Assembly (NCBI RefSeq): GCF_011764425.1
Contig: NZ_BLPF01000002.1
Span: 310,001-374,000, forward strand
DNA length: 64,000 nucleotides
Reading direction: 5' to 3'
Source of the DNA: Phytohabitans houttuyneae
GTDB lineage: Bacteria > Actinomycetota > Actinomycetes > Mycobacteriales > Micromonosporaceae
Both the position numbers and the translations under genes were made by a program. Position 1 is the first letter of the stretch, and every line of letters begins with the position of its first letter. This document shows positions 57,784-64,000 of this stretch, piece after piece. The notes under the pieces were generated by a model. That model was given only the letters and a program-made list of their open reading frames with translations, did not search any database and was not told the origin of the DNA.

Positions 57784-58722
57784 GTGAAAGCGATGCGTTA
57801 CCACTCGTACGGCAGCAGCGACGTGCTGGTCTACGAGGATGCGGACGATCCGGTGGCCGGCCCGGGACAGGTGGTGGTGCGGGTGGCCGGCACCTCGTTC
57901 AACCTCCTGGACGCCGCCGTGCGCGCGGGCCTGCTGCGGGAGGTGTTTCCGGTCGCCTTCCCGCACGTGCCGAACATCGACGTCGCGGGCGTCATCACCG
58001 AGGTCGGGGAGGGCGTCAGCGGCTGGCGCGCCGGGGACACGGTGATCGCGATCCTGCCGGCCACCGTGCCCGGCGCAGCCGCCGAGTACGTCGCCGTGCC
58101 GGTCGACGTGCTGGCCGCGGCTCCGCGCACGGGACAGCTGGCCGACGCCGCGGCGCTACCCGTGGGCGGGCTGACGGCCTGGCAGGCGGTGTTCGAGCAC
58201 GCCGCCGTGACGGCGGGGCAGCACGTCCTGATCAACGGCGCGGGCGGCGGAGTGGGCGGGTATGCCGTCCAGCTCGCCGCGCGGGCCGGTGCCGCCGTGA
58301 CCGCGACCGCGAGCGCGCGCAGCCGCGAGCGGATCCGCTCGTACGGCGCGGACCGGATCGTCGACTACACCGCCACCCCGATCCTGGAGGCGGTGGCCGG
58401 GCAGCGGTTCGACGCGGTGCTGAACCTGGCGACCACCAGCCCGGAGCAGACCGCGCGGCTGGTGGACCTGGTCGCCGACGGCGGCGTCTTCGTCAGCACC
58501 ACCACGCCCGGGCCGGCGGACCCGGGACGCGGGGTACGGACCGTGCGCGTCTTCGTGCGCGGCGACGCGGCACAGCTCGCCGAGCTTGTCGCCCGCGTCG
58601 ACGCCGGAGACCTGAAGATCGACGTGGCCGAGCGGCGGCCGCTGACCGACCTGGCCGCCGTCCACGACGAGGCCGTCGCCGGGCAGCTGCCCGGCAAGAC
58701 AATTCTCACGACTTCCCTTTAG
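57784..58722 (+). CDS. Zinc-independent quinone-oxidoreductase-like MDR protein
   Basis: A 312-residue NADP(H)-dependent oxidoreductase. It has the GroES-like N-terminal half ('VAGTSFNLLDAAVRAGLL', 'NIDVAGVITEVGEGVSGWRA') and a Rossmann half with 'GAGGGVGGYAVQLA'. There are no zinc-ligand Cys. GTG 57784 has GGGGAGG nearby. Likely removes reactive quinones or enals and is induced when the MarR repressor lets go (inference). It is followed 16 bases later by the GDSL hydrolase, so they form an operon. Confidence 0.92.
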   Translation: MKAMRYHSYGSSDVLVYEDADDPVAGPGQVVVRVAGTSFNLLDAAVRAGLLREVFPVAFPHVPNIDVAGVITEVGEGVSGWRAGDTVIAILPATVPGAAAEYVAVPVDVLAAAPRTGQLADAAALPVGGLTAWQAVFEHAAVTAGQHVLINGAGGGVGGYAVQLAARAGAAVTATASARSRERIRSYGADRIVDYTATPILEAVAGQRFDAVLNLATTSPEQTARLVDLVADGGVFVSTTTPGPADPGRGVRTVRVFVRGDAAQLAELVARVDAGDLKIDVAERRPLTDLAAVHDEAVAGQLPGKTILTTSL

Positions 58723-58738
58723 GACGATTGGAGCGGAC

Positions 58739-59845
58739 ATGAGCTGGACCGCCGGCTTCCGCAGCGCAGTGATCAGTCCCTACGAGCAGATCCAGCTCAG
58801 CGAGCCGCGGGGCTTCGCCGACCAGACGGTGCGCCAGGTGCTCCACATGGCCGGCGGCGGCGAACGCGTCCGCGTCCACCTGACCAACCGGTACGGTCGC
58901 GCGCCCTTGACCATCGGGGCCGCGGCCGTCGCCACCGGGCGCGAGCAGGCCGCCGTCCTCTTCGACGGCGCCGAGAAGCTCACCATCCCGGCGGGGCAGG
59001 AGGCCGTCAGCGACCCGGTGGAGGTGGCCGTCGCCGGCGGCGCCGACCTTGTCCTCACGCTCTACCTGCCCGAGCGCACCGGCCTGGCCACCTACTCCCA
59101 CATGCCCATGCAGGTCGCGTACGTGGCCGGCGGAAACCACGTCACGTCCGCCGGACTGCCCGAGGCCGAAGAGGTCGAAGCCAGGTTCTACGTTTCGGGC
59201 GTCGACGTGTTCACCCCGGCCGAGAGCCCGGTTGCCGTGGCTTTCGGCGACTCCTGGTTCGAGGGGGTCGGCTCGACGACCGGCGCCAACAACCGCTCCG
59301 TGGACTACCTCAACCGCCGGCTCACCCGGGGATGGGTGGTCAACCAGGGCATCGCCGGAAACCGACTCCTGCGCGACGAGGTCGGTGAGCACGCACTGGC
59401 CCGGTTCGAGCGCGACGTGCTCTCGGTGCCCGGCGTGACCCACGTGCTCGTCCACTTCGGAATCAACGACCTCGGCCTGCCCGGCATGGCCGGCGAACCT
59501 CCGGCCACCGCGGACGCGCTCATCGCGGGCTTCACGACCCTCGCCGACCGCGCCCACAAGGCCGGGCTGACGATCCTCGCCGCCACCATCGGCCCGTTCG
59601 CCGGCGCCATCTATCCCGGGGTCAGTACCCCGGCGGGGCTGGCCGTCCGCCGCGAGGTCAACGACTGGATCCGCACCACCGACACGTTCGACGCCGTCTT
59701 CGACGTGGCCCGGGCCGTCGAAAACCCGCAAGCCCCCGACTACATCCACCCCGCCCTGGACACCGGCGACGGCATGCACCTCAACGACGACGGCGCCCGC
59801 GCGATGGCCGGCGCCGTCGACCTGACCACCATCGACCGGCGCTGA
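58739..59845 (+). CDS. GDSL/SGNH-family hydrolase
   Basis: A 368-residue esterase-like enzyme. An N-terminal beta domain (about 1-155) precedes the SGNH core: block I 'AFGDSWFEG' (nucleophile Ser), block II 'GIAGNRLL', block III 'HFGINDLG' and block V 'DGMHLNDDG' with catalytic Asp/His. No signal peptide is visible, so it may be cytoplasmic or use another route. ATG 58739 follows GGAGCGG. Co-transcribed with the MDR oxidoreductase and probably under the same MarR control. Confidence 0.92.
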   Translation: MSWTAGFRSAVISPYEQIQLSEPRGFADQTVRQVLHMAGGGERVRVHLTNRYGRAPLTIGAAAVATGREQAAVLFDGAEKLTIPAGQEAVSDPVEVAVAGGADLVLTLYLPERTGLATYSHMPMQVAYVAGGNHVTSAGLPEAEEVEARFYVSGVDVFTPAESPVAVAFGDSWFEGVGSTTGANNRSVDYLNRRLTRGWVVNQGIAGNRLLRDEVGEHALARFERDVLSVPGVTHVLVHFGINDLGLPGMAGEPPATADALIAGFTTLADRAHKAGLTILAATIGPFAGAIYPGVSTPAGLAVRREVNDWIRTTDTFDAVFDVARAVENPQAPDYIHPALDTGDGMHLNDDGARAMAGAVDLTTIDRR

Positions 59846-59872
59846 TCCGGCCCGCGGCCTCCTCGTCAAGAG

Positions 59873-60196
59873 CTAGTCGGGCAGGCCGACGACCAGTTCG
59901 CCCTCGTCGTCGACGCGCACGGGGTAGACCGCCAGCGGCGGCTGCCCGGTCTTCGAGCAGCCGGTCGCCAGGTCGAAGACGTGCTGATGCATAGGGCAGA
60001 TGACCACCGCGGAGTCGGCGATGCCATCCGCGATCGGACCGCCGGCGTGCGGGCAGACGGCCGAGACGGCGCGCAGCGAACCGTCCCGCAGCCGGAAGAC
60101 GGCCACCATCGTGGCACCGGCCGCGTAGGCGCGGCCCTCGCCGACCGGCAGGTCCGCCGCCGGCCCGACCCGAAACTCGACGAGGTGGGCGGTCAT
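59873..60196 (-). CDS. nirD: Nitrite reductase small subunit NirD (Rieske-type)
   Basis: A 107-residue Rieske-fold protein with the ligand motifs 'CPHAGGPIADG' and 'CPMHQHVFDL', which suggests a bound [2Fe-2S] cluster (some NirD proteins lack these). It partners NirB in NADH-dependent reduction of nitrite to ammonium in the cytoplasm. Its ATG overlaps the nirB stop (ATGA). Last gene of the nitrate-assimilation operon. Confidence 0.93.
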   Translation of the reverse strand: MTAHLVEFRVGPAADLPVGEGRAYAAGATMVAVFRLRDGSLRAVSAVCPHAGGPIADGIADSAVVICPMHQHVFDLATGCSKTGQPPLAVYPVRVDDEGELVVGLPD

Positions 60197-62664
60197 GCGG
60201 GGTCCCGCTCCCGGACCGGCACCACGGGCAGTGGCAGCAGCGGGAGGGCGGTGCGGAACTGGCCCGCCGTCGCCGGTGCCGCGCCCTCCTTCCACGGGTC
60301 CGTGTAGGCGGCCACCGCTGCCGCCATCCGTTCGTCGAGACCGGCGGCGAGGCCGTCGCTGTCATCGACGATGAGCGACCGGATCGTCTCGATCCCGATC
60401 CGGGGGACGAACGCGTACGTGCGTTCCAGCCAGTTGGCGTTTTCGCGGTAGTACTGCAGGAACCGGCCGGTGAGCGTGATCACCTCGTCCGGGCTGTCCA
60501 CTGTGGCCAGCAGGTCGCCCTTGCGCACGTGCGCGCCGGCCGCGCCGCCGACGTAGATTTCCCACCGCCCGCCGTCGATGGCGACGACGCCGAGGTCCTT
60601 GACGTACGCCTCGGCGCAGTTGCGCGGGCAGCCCGTCACGGCGAGCTTCATCTTGGCCGGGCTCTCCAGCCCTTGGAAGCGGGACTCGATGGCGATGCCG
60701 AGCGTGGTGGAGTCGCCGACGCCGAAGCGGCAGAACTCGCTGCCCACGCAGGTCTTCACCGTACGCATGCTCTTGGCGTAGGCGTACCCGGACGGCATGT
60801 CGAGGTCGGCCCAGACCCGCGGCAGGTCCTCCTTGCGTATGCCGAGGAGATCGATGCGCTGCCCGCCGGTGACCTTCACCATCGGCACCTGGTACTTGTC
60901 GGCCACGTCGGCGATCCGGCGCAGCTGGTCGGGAGTGGTGACCCCGCCCTTCATCTGCGGTACGACCGAGAACGTGCCGTCACGCTGGATGTTGGCGTGC
61001 ACGCGGTCGTTGATGAACCGGGCGCCGCGCTCGTCCTGGTACTCCTCGCCCCACATCATGCGCAGCAGCGAGACCAGCCCCATCTTGCTCTTCGCGTCTT
61101 CACGGCCGCCGGCCAACGCGTCGAAGACCGCCGAGACGCTTTTGAGGCCCTGCGCGCGGATCGCCGCCATCAAGGCCGGCTTGTCCATGGGTACGCCTGG
61201 GACGTACCAGGTGGCGGTGGGGTCCTCCTCGACCGTGCCGCCGGCGGCCCACTCCACGATCTGCGCGACGAGCGACTTGCAGGAGCCGCAGCCCTTGCCG
61301 GCGCGGGTCGCGTCCATCACGCCGCCGACCGTCTTGACACCACTGTGGACGGTGGTCACGAGGTCGCCCTTGCTGACGCCGTTGCAGTTGCACACCTGGG
61401 CGCCGTCGTCGAGCTCGGCGGCGGACTCCTCGGCCGGCGGCCCGCCGAGGTCGAACAGCAGGCGCACCCGCTCCTCCGGCAACGGCAGGCCCCGATCGAA
61501 CGCCTGCATGAGGAAGCCCACCTTGCTGACGTCGCCGAGCAGCGTCGCACCGATGAGCCGGTCGTCGCGGACGATGACGCTCTTGTAGACGCCGCGCCGC
61601 GGCTCGGAGTACACCACGAACTCGTCGTCGTCGCGCTCGGGTGTGGTGATGCCCATGGCGGCCACGTCGACACCGGCGACCTTGAGCTTGGTGGCGGTGC
61701 GGGAGCCGTGGTAGGCGGCGGTGCGGTCGCGGCCGGTGATCTGGTCGGCGAGTACCCTGGCCTGCTCCCATAGCGGTGCCACGAGACCGTACGTCTGGCC
61801 GCGGTGCTGCACACACTCGCCCACCGCGTAGATGTCCGTCTCGTCGAGCACGCGCATGTGGTCGTCGACAAGGATCGCGCGTTCCACCGGCAGGCCGCTC
61901 AGCGCGGCCACCTCCACGTTGGCGCGGATGCCGGCGGCGACGACGACCATGTCGCTGGGGATGGTGCGGCCGTCGGCCAGGCGTACCCCCTCGACCCGGT
62001 CCCGGCCCACGACGGCGACGGTGCGCGCCGAGACCTCGACAGTGATACCCAGGCTCTCCACGTTGCGCCGGAGGATCGCGCCGGCCTGAGCATCGAGCTG
62101 GGCGTTCATCAGCGTGGCCGCCGAGTGCAGGAGTGTGACCTGGACGCCGTGCTGCTGAAGGCCGCGGGCCGCCTCCAGGCCCAGCAGGCCGCCGCCGATG
62201 ACGACGGCCCGCTCGTGGTCGCGCGCGTAGCGGATCATCGCCCGGGTGTCGTCGATGGTGCGGAACGTGAACACGCCCTGGTGGTAGCCGCGCCGTGGAT
62301 GATGCATCCCGTCGATCGGCGGGACATAGGGACGACTGCCTGTCGCGATGATGAGCTTGTCGTACGGCGTCACGGTGCCGTCGGCCGCGCGTACCACGCG
62401 TGCGAACCGGTCGATCCGCTCCACTCGCACGCCGGCCCGCAGTGTGATGCCGTTCTCCTCGTACCAGGGCAGGCTGTTGAGGAAGATGTCGGCCTCGTCC
62501 TCGACGCCCGAGAGCACATTGGACAGCAGGATGCGGTTGTAGTTGCCGTACGGCTCTTCGCCGAACATCGTGATGGCGAAGCGCTCCCGGCCGCCCCGAT
62601 CCAGGATCTCCTCCACGGTGCGGGCGCCGGCCATACCGTTGCCGATGACCACCAGACGTTCCAC
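60193..62664 (-). CDS. nirB: NADH-dependent assimilatory nitrite reductase large subunit NirB
   Basis: An 823-residue enzyme. FAD/NAD(P) domains: 'VVIGNGMAGARTVEEIL', 'IIATGSRPYVPPIDG' and 'AVVIGGGLLGLEAARGL'. The BFD-like [2Fe-2S] region has 'CNCNGVSKGD' and 'GKGCGSCKSL'. The sirohaem/[4Fe-4S] domain has 'CVGSEFCRFG' and 'TGCPRNCAEA'. It reduces nitrite to ammonium with six electrons from NADH. The GTG at 62664 directly follows the preceding stop. GlnR control is expected for this operon; the promoter lies outside the window. Confidence 0.97.
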   Translation of the reverse strand: MERLVVIGNGMAGARTVEEILDRGGRERFAITMFGEEPYGNYNRILLSNVLSGVEDEADIFLNSLPWYEENGITLRAGVRVERIDRFARVVRAADGTVTPYDKLIIATGSRPYVPPIDGMHHPRRGYHQGVFTFRTIDDTRAMIRYARDHERAVVIGGGLLGLEAARGLQQHGVQVTLLHSAATLMNAQLDAQAGAILRRNVESLGITVEVSARTVAVVGRDRVEGVRLADGRTIPSDMVVVAAGIRANVEVAALSGLPVERAILVDDHMRVLDETDIYAVGECVQHRGQTYGLVAPLWEQARVLADQITGRDRTAAYHGSRTATKLKVAGVDVAAMGITTPERDDDEFVVYSEPRRGVYKSVIVRDDRLIGATLLGDVSKVGFLMQAFDRGLPLPEERVRLLFDLGGPPAEESAAELDDGAQVCNCNGVSKGDLVTTVHSGVKTVGGVMDATRAGKGCGSCKSLVAQIVEWAAGGTVEEDPTATWYVPGVPMDKPALMAAIRAQGLKSVSAVFDALAGGREDAKSKMGLVSLLRMMWGEEYQDERGARFINDRVHANIQRDGTFSVVPQMKGGVTTPDQLRRIADVADKYQVPMVKVTGGQRIDLLGIRKEDLPRVWADLDMPSGYAYAKSMRTVKTCVGSEFCRFGVGDSTTLGIAIESRFQGLESPAKMKLAVTGCPRNCAEAYVKDLGVVAIDGGRWEIYVGGAAGAHVRKGDLLATVDSPDEVITLTGRFLQYYRENANWLERTYAFVPRIGIETIRSLIVDDSDGLAAGLDERMAAAVAAYTDPWKEGAAPATAGQFRTALPLLPLPVVPVRERDPA

Positions 62665-63012
62665 TCAAACCTCCACGAGCCCGAGGTCGACCACGACGGC
62701 GCCGCCGACACCTTCCGGCGCGGCGAGGTGCAGCTCGATCACCGTGCCGCTGTCGAGGTCTTCGACCACCCGCAGCGGCACGTGCACGTCGCCCTTCGCG
62801 CCGATCGGGAAGTACCGCATCGGCGTTCCGTCGCGCATCAGCACCACGTAGATCAGCTCGCCGGTCGAGTTGCCGCCGCGGAAGTAGACCGGCTGGGTGA
62901 CCACGCCGTCCGGGACCGTGTACGAGAGCGCGTCCGCGATGGGGAAGGGCGACTCGAGCCCCTTGCCCTCGAAGGGATAGACGCCTTGCAGAAACCTCGA
63001 TGTGGACTCCAC
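62665..63012 (-). CDS. Small protein between nitrate reductase and nirB
   Basis: A 115-residue beta-rich protein with no signal ('LQGVYPFEGKGLESPFPIAD', 'VYFRGGNSTGELIYVVLMRD'). I have no family name for it. It is fully embedded in the operon: one base separates the nitrate-reductase stop from its GTG, and its stop abuts the nirB start. A GAAGGGA site precedes the GTG. Position suggests a role in assembly or electron transfer of nitrate assimilation. Confidence 0.75.
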   Translation of the reverse strand: MESTSRFLQGVYPFEGKGLESPFPIADALSYTVPDGVVTQPVYFRGGNSTGELIYVVLMRDGTPMRYFPIGAKGDVHVPLRVVEDLDSGTVIELHLAAPEGVGGAVVVDLGLVEV

Positions 63013-63013
63013 G

Positions 63014-64000
63014 TCAACTGTCCCTTCTGGACGGTGCAGGCAAGTGCACCGGCGGCGGTGTGGCGGGGGAGCGGTCGTCGGGGCCGCCCACCCGGCGGAG
63101 GGCGACGGCGCAGACCTTGAACGCGGGCATCTTGGAGTGCCGGTCGAGCGTCGGGTCGGTCAGCGCGTTGGCGCTGGCCAGGCCGCCCCAGTGAAAGGGG
63201 GCGAACACGGTGTCCGGCCGGATGGTGTCGGTGAGGGAGGCGCGGAAGACGGCGGTACCCCGGCGGGTGTGCAGCTCGACCAGATCGGCGGCCTCGATGC
63301 CCAGCCGGCGGGCCAGGTCCGGATGGAGCTCCACCTTCGGGTCGTCGGCGCTCAGCCGCAGTGAGCGGGAACGGCGGGTCTGGTTGCCGCTCTGGTACTG
63401 CTGCATGATCCGGCCGGTGGTCAGCAGGTACGGGTAGTCCTGGTCGGGCGGCTCGGCCGGCTCGCGGTGGTCCACCTTGAGGAAGCGGGCACGCCCATCT
63501 GGCGTCGGGAACCGCTCGGCGAACAGCCGCGGCGTCCCCGGGTGCTCGGCCGCCGGGCACGGCCAGAAGACGCCTTGTTCGGCGTCGATCCGCTCGTACG
63601 AGATGCCGGCGTAGTCGGCGATCCCGCCGGCGCTGGCCCGGCGCAGCTCGTCGAAGACGGTGCGCGGATCGGCCGAGAAGCTCGCGTTGCCGAGCCGGCC
63701 GGCGAGCGCGGCCAGCGTCGACAGGTCGTCGAGGACGCCGTCGGGAGGAGGCTTCGCCCGCCGCCGCCGGATCACCCGACCCTCCAGGTTGGTCATCGTG
63801 CCCTCCTCTTCCGCCCACTGCGCGGTGGGGAGTACGACGTCGGCCAGCGCGGCGGTGTCGGAGAGGAAGATGTCGGACACGGCCAGGAAGTCCAGCGCGG
63901 CCAGGCGTTCGCGGACCCGGTTGCGGTCCGGGGCGGAGACGATGATGTTGGAGGCGAACACGAGCAGGGCATGCACCCCGCCGGGCGTGCCAAACCTGTC
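63014..64000 (-). CDS. Assimilatory nitrate reductase, C-terminal part (molybdopterin oxidoreductase)
   Basis: The last ~329 residues of a large molybdopterin enzyme; the rest is outside the window. Visible are 'MHALLVFASNIIVSAPDRNR', 'SDTAALADVVLPTAQWAEEE' and 'EGTMTNLEGRVIRRRRA', and the dinucleotide-binding C-terminal domain ('YPYLLTTGRIMQQYQSGNQT', 'VELHPDLARRLGIEAADLVE', 'VFAPFHWGG'). It should reduce nitrate to nitrite ahead of NirBD. In genomes of this group it is usually called NasA or NarB. Confidence 0.9.
   Translation of the reverse strand, partial: DRFGTPGGVHALLVFASNIIVSAPDRNRVRERLAALDFLAVSDIFLSDTAALADVVLPTAQWAEEEGTMTNLEGRVIRRRRAKPPPDGVLDDLSTLAALAGRLGNASFSADPRTVFDELRRASAGGIADYAGISYERIDAEQGVFWPCPAAEHPGTPRLFAERFPTPDGRARFLKVDHREPAEPPDQDYPYLLTTGRIMQQYQSGNQTRRSRSLRLSADDPKVELHPDLARRLGIEAADLVELHTRRGTAVFRASLTDTIRPDTVFAPFHWGGLASANALTDPTLDRHSKMPAFKVCAVALRRVGGPDDRSPATPPPVHLPAPSRRDS

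Overview
The window is about 70% or more G+C, with almost every gene using G/C third positions, frequent GTG starts and short Shine-Dalgarno sites. Together with GlnR, an LPXTG-anchored protein, many LuxR-type two-component systems, GH10 xylanase secretion and EACC1/TCO1-type effector proteins, this points to a filamentous actinomycete. A member of the Micromonosporaceae is my best guess, but nothing here fixes the genus.

Layout. 1-3.5 kb: the start of an ABC-transporter ATPase, then a histidine kinase/response regulator pair and an ArsR-type regulator whose 3' end runs into a 15-bp tandem repeat. 3.5-12 kb: an exported epoxide hydrolase, a TraB/GumN-like protein, a small unknown, an MMPL exporter and a large secreted sugar-dehydrogenase-like multidomain protein. 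12-18 kb: an XRE regulator divergent from an SDR oxidoreductase, a probable operon (M29 aminopeptidase, DUF6073-like protein, PLP aminotransferase) and an exported peptidoglycan-binding protein. 18-23.3 kb: two related kinase/regulator pairs in tandem (the first kinase has lost its ATPase domain) and a receiver-only protein. 23.3-29.5 kb: a tight three-gene operon of membrane-anchored GTPase, single-pass membrane protein and giant LGFP-repeat protein. 29.7-31.1 kb: a trehalose-synthase-like glycosyltransferase. 31.2-36.2 kb: an EACC1 protein translationally coupled to a caspase-nSTAND-TM-WD40 protein. 36.4-40.4 kb: an LPXTG surface protein, an AhpD-like protein and an unrecognised three-gene operon ending in a four-helix membrane protein. 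40.7-49.6 kb: two more two-component systems with an FtsX-type permease and an ABC-2 exporter. 49.7-52 kb: GlnR and a GH10-CBM2 xylanase. 52.2-57.2 kb: a TCO1 protein divergent from a trypsin-NACHT-repeat-TM protein. 57.2-59.8 kb: a MarR regulator with striking operator palindromes, a quinone-oxidoreductase-like enzyme and a GDSL hydrolase. 59.9-64 kb: nirD, nirB, a small unknown and the 3' part of an assimilatory nitrate reductase.

How they fit together. The stretch from 23 to 57 kb is accessory in character. It carries two recognisable NTPase-plus-peptidase conflict modules (EACC1-caspase and TCO1-trypsin) and two operons of unknown function with a comparable small-protein, large-protein and membrane-component layout. 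The nitrate/nitrite genes form one compact operon, and GlnR, their usual regulator, lies about 10 kb away.

Data caution. Six otherwise convincing genes are broken by a total of nine frameshifts. All nine are apparent single-base losses, in runs of 3-5 G or C, and each repair restores a sensible protein. I treat them mainly as sequence or assembly errors and give repaired extents for those genes.
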